From NCBI RefSeq assembly GCF_963678635.1, contig NW_026970808.1, forward strand, positions 28,391 through 92,390: a stretch of DNA of 64,000 nucleotides, written 5' to 3'. The number at the start of each line of letters is the position of its first letter. Position 1 is the first letter of the stretch. The notes beneath the pieces were generated by a model. It was not told the origin of the DNA. It saw nothing but the letters and a program-made list of their open reading frames with translations, and searched no databases. The DNA is from Symsagittifera roscoffensis. Its lineage: Eukaryota > Xenacoelomorpha > Acoela > Convolutidae. This document shows, piece after piece, positions 22,681 through 35,149 of the stretch. The position numbers were made by a program, and so were the translations under genes.

Positions 22681-25600
22681 AAAAATTGGAAGCTAATTTT
22701 AAAATTTGTGGATGATGAAAGTGGTCTTCATCATGTGTATGTAATGGTAGATTATAACAAATTGAATCTTTATTTGGTTGACACTATCCTTGTGTATTTT
22801 TATGGGCATTTACTGTAAACATAATTGGTTTTCGTGGCTTTTGATTAAAATACATTTCGTATGGTGACATTCCTAGAGTTGCTGTGATTTGTGAATTATA
22901 AGATAAGGGGAATAATTTTACATCTGTTGGCCATTCAGTATCTCGTGTATCGTTTCAATTAATGATACATCGAAGATATTCTTGTAGTGAACGATTCATA
23001 CCTTCGACTAATCCATTTGTCCATGGTGAATGAGATGTACGTGGTTTATGTTTGATATTATATAGGTGGCATAATGTGATGATTTCATTATTTATAAATT
23101 CTGTGCCGTTATCTGTGACTAGTATTAAGGGTAGTCCGAATTTAGCTATCCAATGTTCGTAAAGTGTTGTGTATGCGTAATAAGCATTACAATGTGGTTC
23201 TGGGTTGAGTGCTACGTAGTGCGTAAATGCATCAACAATGACCATGATGAAATCGGTCCTTTTGTGTCAATGAAATTCTATGATTGAAATATAGACTTTG
23301 TCCTTTAAAATCTTGTTTCGGTGCTTTTTATTTTGTTTTGGATAAAATAATTTAATTGACATATTATGCAATTGTTGCATAAAACTTTAATCCAAATTGG
23401 TGCATTTGGGAAGTTACAATTTTGTGTAAAATTCGAATATGTCTTTTCTGATCCTGAGCGTCCTTTTGTACTTTGTGTGTGTGATATGTTGAATGCTACC
23501 AACATCATACTGAGGGAAAGACAGGGTACTTTAAAATCAGTTGATTGATATTCTAAAAGATCTGTGTTTTCATTTATAGTTGTATTATTAAATTTTCTAA
23601 AGTATCGGAGGAGAGTTTTATTTCCTAATATTCTTGCATCAGCTTTTGCTGGCTTTGTTTTATATTTGTGCCATGATTTGAGTTGTCTAATAACAGAGTC
23701 AAATTTTGGTATTTTTGTAATAATTGTAGTCTAATTGTTTCTGTTGGTGGTAGGAAAAAATTTTCGGTTTCTTATTTTGATAGGGGAATTGTGTCGAGGG
23801 GGTCGTGAAGGTCAAAAACTTGATTTACTGTGTATTTTAAATCTTTTTTCGGTGGTCCTGATAAATTTACAATGTCAGTTGAATTTTCTTTTTCTATTAA
23901 AGGGAAAGGATCTTTTTTGTATGGTTGTTATTTTATTGTCTTTTGTTGGGTATTATTTTTTCTTCAATGTGAATATGGAAATGATTCAAATGTACCTAAT
24001 AAATCAACTTCATAGTAATTATTTTGACAATCTAAATAAAGTGGGAAATGTAGTAGATTGTTTATTTTATAGAACATATAGATTGTACTATGTCAGTTTT
24101 TACTGCATATTTACATTCTAATCGTCGTGAAGTTTCATCTTTAGCGAAATAGAATTTTTTTTTTTTTGATGTATTTCAACTGTTGTTTCTCTTGCTAATA
24201 GTTCAAGTGGTGTATTTCTACTTAGTGTATCTGGTATTGCAAGATTTTTTCCTGCTGTCCAAACTTTATGTAAGTATGGGAATTAATTGAAATCTGTAAA
24301 CTCCATGGTTTGGCTTCGATTTTTGTGTAAAAAGAAATATAATTGGTTTGTGATCTGTAAAAAGAACTGTTGGATGTTTTGATCCAAGTATCAGAAAATC
24401 ATATTCTGTAAGTGTGTATAATATAGCTGTGCATTCTCTCATAAGAGTAGAGAGTCGTAGTACGGCTTGTGTAAATAAGCGAGAGTTTGCTAGTATAAGA
24501 TTCATCTTATTTGTTCCACTGTGTGATTGTAGTAATGCTGCGCCGATGACAAAATTCGAAGCATTGCACATTGCGTAGAGTGGTTGATTTGGATCTGGGA
24601 TTGTATTTGATATTTGTTCTGTTAATCATTTTTTAATTTCTTCAAATCGTGTTGATGTTCGGTAGTCCGTTCAAAGTTATTTTGCCGTCTGAGGATGTTA
24701 TATAAAGGTCTTAAATAAAATTGCATTTTGTATACATATTTACTTAGGAAATTTAACATTCCAAGGAATTCTTTGATTTTCTTTTTATTTGTGGCTGGTT
24801 GAAGTTTTTGATTTGTATCTATGCGTGATATCAATGGAGTTATAGTGTTTCTTTCAATAATGTGTTCAAGAAACTTTACGCGTGTTAGAAAAAAATGTGA
24901 TTTGTCTGGGGCTGCTTTCATGTTTTCATTTTTAAGTATTTGATGATACTGTTCTAAAATTATAAACATTTCATCTTTAGTTTGTGATTGCATGAAAACA
25001 TCGTCTAGGAATGTGATTGCATTTTTCTTGAGTATAATTGGTCTAAAAATTTTACTCATAAAAGCTGAAAAAGCTGCTGGTCCTATGGATATTCCATAGA
25101 ATAATCTATTGAATTCGTATTGCTGATTTCCAATAACGAATTGTGTTAACCGTCGTGAATGTTCATCTAACGGCATTTGATTGTATGCACTATTCATGTC
25201 TGCGGTTGTGAATTATTTACCTTTTATTTTTGTTAGGATTACTTGAATGGGTTCAATAGGCCAATTGCATTTAGATTCGTCAATTAGGGAATTGAGATAT
25301 CTAACATCTAGAACAATTTTTAGTGATTTTCTTTTAGCTAGGATGATAACTGGATTGATAAAGGTGTTACCTTTTGGTTGCTCCTCTTTATTTACTTGAG
25401 ATATAGTTTCATATTGTTCTAATATGTCAAGTAGTCTAATTACTTTATCATGTAAGTGTATTGGTATTTTGCTTGTTCTTTGTTTTTTGAAAATTGCGTC
25501 AGGATTTAAAGGTAAATATAATGGTGAACTAATTTTTCGACATCGAATTTTGATGTTACATAAACTGTTGGGTATTTTAATAATAGTTTGGCTAATTTGT

Positions 25601-28600
25601 CGAATTCGTTTTGTGTTATTTGAGAATGTTCAAAAATGAACCTTGTTAGAAATTTCTGTTGTTCTTCTGTATAATGTGATATTTTAAAAGTTGGTTTAAA
25701 ATATGGTGTTTTTGTGAAATAATCTGTGTGTCTTTTTTCGTTGCTTATTTTATTGTTTATTGATAATTCTTCATCAAGAATTGTTAATAGGCAAATGTCT
25801 AGTAATTGTATTATATTATTGACTCGATATGCTACTTCATTTGTGGGTAAAGTTGTGGCATTTGTTTCACAGTATCCTAGAGGTAAAAGTCCTAGAGGTA
25901 ATGTTATCTGGTATGGTGAATTGTTATATACGTGTAACGAAATATTATCGGAGTTTGAATGTTTCATGTATTTTATGGATGAGATTGTAATTCGAAAAAA
26001 ATTATGAATGGGTTTAAATTCAAGGTCTGACATAAAGAGATGTTGTTTGTTTTAGTTTTTATCATATTGATGAAACTTGTTTAACTGAAAAGTCGTACAC
26101 ATTTCCTGATAGTGGTTCCAGGTATTTTCGTTCTTGATTGTATATAGGATAAAATTTGGAGAAAAATGGTGGTTGTTTGTTTAATCTTTGAAAGAATGTT
26201 AAGGATGTATTTTTCATTCTTGTGTACTTGTCTTTTATGTGAAGTTTACTATTTAAAATGTTTATTGTGGGTATATATTTAGTTATAAGTGGTATGCCAA
26301 TGATATTGTGTTTTATATCTGTTATGTGGAATGTTTGTTTAAATGGTTTGTTTAGGATTTTGTTTTGTTCCATTGTTCTAGTGGGAACAAGGAAAAGTTG
26401 GATTTTTCCATAATTTATTAATGTCGAGCCTTGTGCTGTTGCTAATTTGCTGGCTGTCTTATTATGTTTCAAGGTTGGATGTAGTGTTTTAATTTCATTC
26501 CAAGTGGGTATATTAATAATATTTGATTCTGCTCCTGAGTCGGTTAAAAAACATATTTCAAGATCTGGTGGTTGAAATTCTTTATTTTTGGACTTTCTAA
26601 GAGAAATGGAATTGTCCAATTTTTTTCTCTTGGCTGTTCTTTTTGTGTATTTTGATAAATATGGTTTGTACTTGAGCTTTGTACTTCGTTTTTTTTTGGG
26701 TTTAATTACAGTGTTAATTTCATTTACTTCTTGTTCAACTGGTACATTATTACTAATAGGTCTAGTGTAGTAATTTTGAAGGAGTTCAATTGATTTTCTT
26801 AAATGTGTGAAGTGAAGGATTGTTCATATATATTAGGCTCGTAATCAATTTCAACTGTGATCATATTAACTGAGATGGTATAATTTGTATCACTTTCGAT
26901 GTCTGTTGATTCACAATTAATGTGATTTAATTGTAATTCAGTACTTTCTGTATCATCGATATCAGGGGGGTCTGAAGTTGTTTATTCAGTTGTCTGTACC
27001 TGATTAATTTGTCTTTGATGTTTCGGTGTGTTACTTCTTTATTTGTATTGGGAATCGGAGTAGCAATTATTATTTCTATGATGAGACTGTGAATAATTTC
27101 TTTGTTGATTGTTATATTTTGGATTCCTCTTTAGTGAATTAGTTTGTGATCTATTATGGTATTTGTTGTTATTCGTTCGTTGATAATTAGATCTGTTGTG
27201 TGAATTGTTTCTTGATCCATTGTTTTGGTACGTTGATTTCGACTATTTGAATAAATTATATTCCTATTGTTTGAGTAGTTTCTGTTTCTATTGTATGATG
27301 AGTTTCGTGATCTATCGTTTGAATAGTGTCTATTCCTAGAATTTGAATGGGAACTGGTATCAAACAAATATTGTCTTCTGTTTGAATTTAATCGTGAATA
27401 GTTGTTTCTATACTGATTATTTTGACTATTTTATCGACAATATCTATTTTGTGAGAAATTTCGCGAATTTCTTTGTTCTGGTGATCTGACTATATAACTA
27501 GAATTGTAGAGTGATTGGTTTCTTAAAAAATTTGAATTATTTGGAAGTGGTTTACCAGAGCTGTTAATACTATGTATATTTTTGTTTGGTAAGTTTTGGT
27601 CTTTTTTCATGTATTGATAGAATGATTTATTTGGTTCTTTGTACATTTGTGGTTTGTTCTGGTTATCTTGTTGCTTTTGTCTACAATCGGCAATACTGTG
27701 TCCGTATCTTCGGCAATATTTGCACCATTTTTTAAAAGATGGTTTACCTTAGAAATTTGGATTTTTCTCATATATGTTGAAAATTTCAGTGATTTTTTCT
27801 GTTAGATCTACATCTGAATCTTGTATGTTGTTTATATGTGTAGTATTTGTTTCGATTCTATTAATATATTGTAGTTTAAGATTTTCTGTTTCTTCGAGTT
27901 CCATTTTGATTTCTGCTTATTCTAGTTTATCAACTAGTTTTCTGAAATCTAAATCTGGTTCTCGAATTGAAGAGGGATGTGATGCTCTCTTTTTAATAGG
28001 TATTTTTCTTAACTGAGGTGTTAGAGTCATCATTAGAATTTCTGTCATTTTCGTGTTTTTATAATCATGAGTGTTACGTCAATATGCTTTTTGAACTAGT
28101 GTTTCGATTCTAACTGCCAATTGTTTTATTGTTTCGTTTGGTAGTCTGCGAATTTCATTACATAAAACTCTTTGATGTTGTTTATTTCTTTCAGAGTCAA
28201 GCATTTTTGAAAATTCTTGTGTGAATCTTTTAAATCTGTTTTTATGTCTATAGGTAAAACTGAAAACCATTTTTGAGCTGCGCCATCAAGTGTTGCTTGT
28301 ATTAACGCTGTGCGTCTATGTATCCAATTTTGGTGAAGTGGTGTATTAATTGGTTCAGGTCCTATATTAAAAATTAAATTTACTGTGACTGCATTTAAAT
28401 AATCTTCTACAGAGTGTTCAGGGTCTGTGTCTGTAAATACCATCAATGGTTTATTTGATGTTATTGATGATCCACCCATTAGGTATGGATTCATTGTCAT
28501 TTGTAGTGATTCTGCGGCATATGGCATTTGTGAAAACATTGTAAGTTGATTTTTTTGTAATTTCATGTTGTTGCAAATAATATGGTAGTGGTGTTTCATT

Positions 28601-29699
28601 TTGCATTTGTGGTGGTTGATAAGAATGCATAATGGCCGATTTTTGTGATTGTGCTGGTTGATAGGATTGTGTGCTTGTGGTTGATTTTGTATGTGCATTG
28701 CTTGATAGCTTTGTAGATTAGCTTAATTTTGTGGATGATATTTTATGTTTTGAGTTGCTTGATTTTGTCGACCTTTTTGTGCACGATATTCTTGTGTGTA
28801 TGGTGCAAAAGTATCTGGTTGGTAATAATCGTCATCATCTGATGATAAATATTTTGATGCTTAATATGAGGTTTGTTGTTTATTTCTATTTTGTTCGGAA
28901 AATGGGTAATTTTCACTGTGATCTTGTGAGGGATGTGGATAGTCATGGAAATTTACTGAAATTGTTGATGTAATTGGAAAATTTGATTTTTATGAGAATA
29001 AATATTTTGCCTATTTATTCGGGGAGGATGAGTTGTTTTTGATGGTTTTAAATAATTAAAATTGTGTTCTGCGAAATTACTTCTGGTGAGTGTTCTTTGT
29101 TTTTGTGTTGGTTTTGTTATTGGTCTATATGTCTGATAATTCATATGTGAATATTTGGGAGCAACCCAGGGTTTAACCGTTGATTGCAATGTTACTTGTG
29201 GTAATGTTTGATTTTTAGGTTTGGGCGTTGTAAGATTTGGATGTATTGGTGAAATATTTTGCTGTGTAGTTATTACTATTGTTTCAACTATTTCTTCATT
29301 TATAAAATGTGATGGTGTTTGAATATCCTGTTGTGTAAGATTTCTAGTTCCATTCAAGTTTTCCTGTTGTACAAGAGTTGAATTTAAACTATTGTTTTGT
29401 CTTCTATCAGGTAAAAACGAATTTTAGTTTAAAGGTGTTGCGTCTATTGTAAGTGGAAATACTTTCAGATCGTCTTTACGAATAGAAATTGTACTGATTG
29501 CTTGACTTGAGATGTTTATTGGGATGTTCAGGAATAATCGATGAGACGAATCAGGGTCCCAAATACAATCTGATTAGTTGGCAAGGACAGTGTCATCATT
29601 GGTACTTTGAGGTCTAAAAACTTTTCTTGCTTGTGCAACAAATTCAATATTATGTGTGAAATAGTCAATTATGAACCATGCTACAATTTTTTATAAATC

Positions 29700-30590
29700 A
29701 AGTTTAACATTTTGTGAAATTTCATTGTTTGAAAAATTTTCACGGATTGTGTTTAAAAATGCTGAAAAAGCGGCAATTTCGTTTCTTACATTCGTGTGTC
29801 TTGATGTTTGAACTGGTGACGTACTTTCGGTTTCTGTCTTTTCTAGTATGGATAAATAACCGTATATTATTGCAAAAAGATCGTTGGTAAATTTTGAGTT
29901 TGCTCTTTCTGTGAATTTTGCTGTTGTATGTTTATAATGTAATGTGCGAATACTTTGAAAATTCTATGTCGACGTCGTCTGTTTGAATAACATATTTGCC
30001 ATGAAAATTACTTGCTGTGCTGAGTTCTATGGTGTAAATTCCAGTTTGTTGTGTTAGTTTGAATATTCCTTTTAAACAATGATCGAAAATTTGTCTTTTG
30101 ATTTTTGTTTCTGGGAATTCTGCTTTACATGGGCTAAATCCTTGTTCGATTAAATTTGCGATTAGATTATTGCAAAATTGTATTTGTCCTCTATCTTCAG
30201 TTAGTGAATTGCATATTCATTTTAAATAATGATCGACAATTTATTTTTTGATTTTTACTTCTGGGAATTCTGCTTTACATGGGCTAATTCCTTGTTCGAA
30301 TAAATTTGCGATTAGATTTTTGCAAAATTGTATTTGTCCTCTATCTTCAGTGAGTGAATGATTACGAGATCGTATGTTTCGTTGTTTAGTTCTTAATTGT
30401 ATAGTACGATTGTTTGTTTATTTCCTAAATTGTTCAGGGCTAATTCCTTGTTCGAATAAATTTGCGATTAGATTATTGCAAAATTGTATTTGTCCTCTGT
30501 CTTCAGTGAGTGAATGATTACGAGATCGTATGTTTCGTTGTTTATGTCGCAATTGTGTGGTACGATTATTTGTTTATTTCCTAAATTGTT
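29700..30590 (-). other. extra 5' gag segment present only in element 1
   Basis: Element 2 passes directly from the YDLVIT segment (residues 24-29) to DDVSQHTKHDL (residues 35-45). Element 1 has about 770 bp between the equivalent points. The extra segment is protein-like on the minus strand (for example FKLTQQTGIYTIELS and NEIAAFSAFLNTIREN) but is interrupted. Either element 2 has lost an in-frame domain or element 1 has gained one. Confidence 0.7.
30052..30590. repeat. in-frame tandem duplications in element 1 gag
   Basis: GGGCTAA..TCCTTGTTCGA begins repeat units at 30131, 30281 and 30437, spacings of 150 and 156 bp, both multiples of three. The first pair shares its downstream half with 30052-30130; the second pair shares a different downstream half. 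This implies two separate overlapping duplications that kept the gag frame. Confidence 0.8.
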
Positions 30591-30599
30591 CAGTGACAT

Positions 30600-31879
30600 A
30601 AGGTTAAGGGTGAAGGATGCAAGGTTGTTATTAGTGATTTTAATATCCTAGACTGTTAGTCCTTACAATTTTTTGGTCAGCCTAACTTGGGTTTTTTTAT
30701 TCAGGGTTGGAGAGAAAAGTATATATCGATTCCGGAGAATGATTGTTACTTTCTCGTGGCTATTCTAAGTTAAGGTGTTAACTTACTTAATCTTTTTTAG
30801 GGGTAGTGATTGTGTTCAAGGGTTGGGGAATAGTAAATCGATCCACAAGGTTCAGGTATAGTTAGAACACAGGTAGTTCGTTAGGTACTATTTTAAACTT
30901 ACTAGGATTTAAGAATTAGCCTGGGTCAGATAAGAGGGAGGATCAAGTGAAGGATGAATAACCGAAGTTCTACACTGCTTAACTTAATTTGGATGGTTAG
31001 AGTTATTTGAAAAATTTCTATTAGTCCTGGGTCTTTGAAAGGGTTGGGTTGTGAATTGACGTTTGAGGTCGTTAGACACTTTATTAATTGGGTGGGAGAG
31101 AAAAAAATTGTTCTATTTGATCCAAGGATAAGCCTTGATGATCAGGATATAAATTTTAATGATATAAAATATATTAAATTAAATATTTAAGGAGATCCAA
31201 GGAAAGCCTTGATGATCTGTTTTTAAGGTGTAGATAAATTTAAGATGAATAAAGATAAAATTTAGGATAAGCCTTTAAAAATTTATTGATAGAAAAACTT
31301 AGTTTTTGATGATGTTAGTGGTTTTATGATTGCGGTTGTAATTAGGTGATGAAGCTGGAAATGACACGATGATTTGTAAATACTAATAAATTATGATCAT
31401 GTTAACTAATTTTTATTTTTATTTTTAATAAATATATTTTTCAGATATTTTTTTGAATCTTAGTGCAGTTTTGGAGGGAACGATTCGAGATGTTATTATC
31501 AATCGTTTTTGTACAATAGTAATTTTGGTTTAGCGCCTGAAATAATCATTGAAGATTTTTCTTCAAAGATTTTATGTTTGCAAATGAAAATCTAAATTCA
31601 ATGCTAGTAAAATTCTAAATATAAAAGTTTATGTTGGCTTTTGCCGTACGACCATGAAACTTAAAGGTAAGTTTCTTTGTACGCGTGGATCGTCTCTTGT
31701 CCGAGATCTTCTTCCAATACCGGGTAGTTCTCGTATTGTACGGAATAGCGGCTCTGATCTATTGAGTAGTAGAGACATTTCAATTAAATTATTGTCATGT
31801 AACATTTCCAAAAAGTTTTTGTCTATTTCTAATCTATCTTGTTAGTTCTAAGCTAATTTGTTTTTTAAGGTCTTATTCG
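30600..31879 (-). other. element 1 leader region
   Basis: Between the PBS and the gag ATG. It holds the ORF0 relic (31629-31805), CAAGG-ATAAG-CCTTG hairpins (about 31122-31136 and a mutated one near 31197), acceptor-like TTTCAG|GCGC and TTTCCAG|CTTC sites shared with element 2, and a donor-like AA|GTAAGT at about 30786. Confidence 0.65.
31629..31805 (-). CDS. element 1 ORF0 (58 codons, truncated)
   Basis: Starts ATG at 31805 (an in-frame TTG lies two codons upstream) and is open to a stop at 31629. It matches ORF0 of element 2 over its whole length (MLHDNNLIEMSL, LNRSEPLFRTI, ELPGIGRRSR, VVRQKP), with a small deletion that brings the stop earlier. It is the only frame of element 1 without an internal stop. 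Function unknown; arginine-rich in the middle. Confidence 0.6.
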   Translation of the reverse strand: MLHDNNLIEMSLLLNRSEPLFRTIRELPGIGRRSRTRDDPRVQRNLPLSFMVVRQKPT

Positions 31880-31897
31880 AGACTTATGGTCGCACCA
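31880..31897 (-). other. element 1 primer-binding site
   Basis: Two bases inside the 5' LTR, the minus strand reads TGGTGCGACCATAAGTCT, beginning TGG as expected for pairing with a tRNA 3' CCA. It is identical to the site in element 2. I could not match it confidently to a specific tRNA. Confidence 0.6.
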
Positions 31898-31899
31898 GA

Positions 31900-32309
31900 T
31901 GAGTTAGGTTCGAGGTGTAACTCATAGAGTAATTTCGGATAGAAACACCGTCCGCTCGTCACGCTATCTTATTTTCGGCCGGATAGATTCGTGCAACTTC
32001 TTAGTCTAATACCGATCCTAATCTTACTCTTATATCTACTAGTCTCAGGGTGTTTAACTAGTCTCTGCTAGGCTCAATAGATCTAGAGTATACTGGCTTA
32101 TTGCGATTGCTAAAAGGTCTCTTGGAGAGGTAACTAATTTCTAAGTTAAATTCAAATCTCTCTGGTGCTGAAATTACAAGTAATTTCAGCACTTACAAAT
32201 AAGTGGGTTGTTAGTTAGATGGATCATGATTGGTTAATATTAAATACTTTACAGTGATAAAATATCTAATTTATAACCAATAATAAAATATAGTTTAGAT
32301 CTGGTTCCA
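31900..32309 (-). repeat. element 1, 5' LTR
   Basis: 410 bp, TG...CA ended, direct repeat of 14980-15390. Because the genes run on the minus strand this is the promoter-side LTR. AATAAG sits where element 2 has AATAAA. Confidence 0.95.
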
Positions 32310-32313
32310 GTTG
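32310..32313. repeat. target-site duplication GTTG of element 1 (right)
   Basis: Matches the GTTG at 14976-14979. Confidence 0.85.
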
Positions 32314-34750
32314 GTTGGAACAGAAAAACCGTGATGAACCGTTTTGCACTTTTTTCACCGATACTTGATCAATCTTTTTCGTCTTATGACCACTTTACAG
32401 TTACTACTCCAACTGTTCTCATTCAATGTTTTTATAAGCGAACTACCAACAAAAAAGTTATATTAATGAAATAAACCTTAAAATGATCTCAAGAAATCGA
32501 AAAACATTGAGTGACATGCTAACTTAAAAGCTTTTAAAAGCAGGATATGCTCAAACAAACTCAAAATTGGTTATATATTATTTCAATCAAATTTTCTTTA
32601 TGTTTGCAGCAGAAAATTTTTCTAATAGTTTGATATAAAAGTTACTAAAATTACTTTAAAAAAATATGCCATTTAAAGACCTCAAGTTCTCATTTCCAAA
32701 CCTTTTACTGCTCCTGAAACAATTAACAGAAGATGAGGACGATGAAGGGCGACTAAAATGTGACTACAACTCTGTTTTGAATAAAAACTTTAAAAATCAG
32801 CTGTGTGTGAAATATTGCCTCAGAAATTTAAAACTGTCTGTCATTAAAACAAAGATCTCTGCGTGAACAATAAATGTAACTGCGTTTGTGGTAACGGCAA
32901 TGAGTTGATGTTTCACAATGTTTGGAGAAGGTTACAAAGCTGCATATTTTTTACCACTTAGCTTTGAAGCAAAACTATTTTGTTTCGCGTCTTTTCTGAA
33001 ACACTCGGGGGTTGCCAAATGTGTTTGTCTCTTTTCAAATATCTCTCAGTTGTGTTACAACTGAAGACAAAAAGCTATTCAAAATGATGGTAAATGAAAC
33101 TTCGTAGTAGTTAAATTTCAAAATAAAGCTGAAGTAAATTTAACAATAAATAAAGCTGTCAGAGAAAAAAAAACAAGTTTAAATACACGGCTCAAAATAC
33201 AAAGTGTGTGGTCGTAGCAGACTGTCAAGAGCGTTCATACCAAAAGCCCAAAAATTTTATCCAAGGAGCTGATATGCGTTCCACGGACCTTAATATATCT
33301 TCAATTAGCAAAATGATACAGATATATATCAATCAATGTCAGTTTACTTTCTTTAATTTGTTCGTCTTTTTATTTACTTGAATACTTACGCCTATCACTG
33401 TCTAGAAAGTCGCTTGCGTATTCAGGGATGGTTGGGGGCAACCCGGGTTGACATCCATACAAGAAAAATGCCCATAATACAACTTAAAATATAGAATCTT
33501 TGGAAAAAATGCTCATCTTACGGTTACCATAGAGGGAAATGTCAAAATCTATATCTCAGAAACTATCCTAAAAGGGTTTAAATATCAGATACAAAAAGTG
33601 GCAGTTTTTGTTTGATGAAAGCAAACTTGGCATCGAAAATGAATTTTTTAACCTTAAAAGTATGAACATCATATATGAAAATTTTATATGAAAAACTATA
33701 AAACTTTGTTTTTTGATCGTAAACTAACTTCTGTGCGCACTATACATGAAAATTTTACATGCAAAACTTGATTTTTTGCACAAACGTAGTCTAGGCTGAT
33801 TTTTCTGCAGAGCAAATCCAAAAATCACAAATAAAAATAATCAATGTTTTAGAGCAAATAGCCTATTTTTTGCTCTTTAAAGGTTAAAATACGCCTATAT
33901 TTGGTTAAAAAAAATCAGGCCACCTTTCCCTACTGAGAACTTTTCAAAGTAGCAACTTTATAGCCATATACAAGAAGGTAAGTTTTTTGTACAAAAATCT
34001 GCATGGATGTCATAACTTAAACGTACATGGAAAATCACAGTTTGTCTGTGTAGTAACTGCCATCAAAACTCTGAGGGTTCGTTAAAGTTGAAAAATTAAA
34101 ATCATGCAATTTGCCGGTAAGTTTTTCTACGCATTTGTTTGAAAATATTTTTGACAAGCAATTTTTTGATAGAATGAATTACTTGACAGGCAATTCTTAT
34201 CAAACCGATAACCACTTATACATTTTCCCCCTTGCCACCCAAAGGGTGCGCCTTCAATGTTATTTTAAGACAATATTTATTTTTGCTGAGTAGGTCAAAT
34301 TTTTTCTAAGGTACCCTTGACGCCGAAATAAGAAAAATTTTAAGGGTCCCATGTTGACAAAAAGTCATAGAAATTTTTCTTTAAAAATTTTGGCTCTTTT
34401 CCAGTTTCGCCCCCCTTTCAAAATCACTTTTGAAAAGCTTATATAAAATTGTCATATTGCAATGAAATTTGGCGTTGTTCTTCATACTGTACAGCGTAAC
34501 ATCACGCATTTAGCCGTAATAACACGTAAAACAAACATAAAACTCGGTATTTTGAAGGGGGGAACTGGAAAAGAGCCAAAATTTTACACATTTTTACACA
34601 AATAAGCTTTGAAAACGTAAAAAGTAGGGAATTTTCCTTGCAAAAAAATTATAAGGTAGGCTTCAAAAATTTTTAGTCAAAACAGGTTTTCATTAAAAAA
34701 AAAATTTGTTATAACCAGTTTAAAAAATCTCGGCTGTCGCAGGCCCGTAG
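32314..34750. other. AT-rich non-coding region between the elements
   Basis: No gene supported. Around 34310 a block like GGTACC..AAGAAAAATTTTA..GGGTCC resembles part of the hAT-type MITE at 2973-3396, so an old MITE relative probably underlies part of this stretch. Confidence 0.5.
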
Positions 34751-34804
34751 GAAGCTCGTAGGCTAACAGAAGCTCGTAGGCTAACGGAAGCTCGTAGGCT
34801 AAAA
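34751..34804. repeat. 18-bp tandem repeat, three copies
   Basis: Three near-identical units of GAAGCTCGTAGGCTAACR; the third ends AAAA. Confidence 0.8.
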
Positions 34805-35109
34805 ACTTCCTCTCTCCCCTAGAGTTTATCGAAGTAACCTGCAACTTTTTGAATAAACTTTTTGCTGATTTCTACAATTTTTGTTGATATATAGCTGAAC
34901 CCCACATTTAACAAGTCAGAAGCTATTTGACACGACTCGACAAGGTTGAAAAAAAAATGGAGGAATATCCCTACTAAGTTTTGAGAAGATAAGAATTTGC
35001 GGCGCAAAACATTTGGTCAAAATAAGCTATTAGCTGCTAACTTGGAGAGCTCAGAAAATAAATTTAGCCGGTATAAAATAAAAAATTCAATAATTTTAAA
35101 ATTATTCAT

Positions 35110-35149
35110 AAAAATCAGCCCCTTCGAGAAAATCGTGGATCCGCCCCTG
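35110..35149. mobile_element. hAT-type MITE end (solitary terminus)
   Basis: CCCCTTCGAGAAAATCGTGG and GATCCGCCCCTG read in reverse as CAGGGGCGGATC.., matching the terminus of the MITE at 2973. A partner end could not be placed with confidence, so the element extends leftward an unknown distance. Confidence 0.5.

Larger units (their letters stand above)
22690..30599 (-). pseudogene. element 1 gag-pol relic
   Basis: Colinear with the Gag-Pol of element 2 but in many broken pieces. Recognisable parts are a gag capsid-like region (28126-28698), a CCHC zinc knuckle (27683-27724, intact), an aspartic protease with DSGA (26062-26619), reverse transcriptase with FLDD in place of YLDD (24622-25197), RNase H (24266-24571) whose first catalytic motif reads CNASN in place of CDASN, and integrase zinc finger (23305-23508) with the second His changed to Arg (KGRSG). 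The integrase core (22955-23245) keeps TDNGTEF and the E of NGLVEG. The integrase C-terminal region is deleted. The relic starts at ATG 30597-30599. Confidence 0.92.
14980..32309 (-). mobile_element. element 1: decayed 17.3-kb Ty3/Gypsy-type retroelement
   Basis: Two direct LTRs of 410-411 bp, both starting TG and ending CA, enclose relics of the same gene set as element 2, in the same order and orientation: ORF0, gag-pol, ORF2, ORF3, ORF4, env and ORF6. The LTRs differ from each other at about a dozen positions plus one indel, so the copy is old. Every long frame is broken. Relative to element 2 it has about 770 bp more in the 5' part of gag and lacks about 1.4 kb spanning the 3' end of pol, the pol-ORF2 gap and most of ORF2. 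Its LTRs and leader differ enough from element 2 to call it another subfamily. Confidence 0.95.

Noticed and set aside
33423-35149. A complete 1.7-kb hAT element
   Set aside because: The right end looks hAT-like, but the left CAGGGATGG is weak and no 8-bp duplication matches, so only the right terminus was kept.
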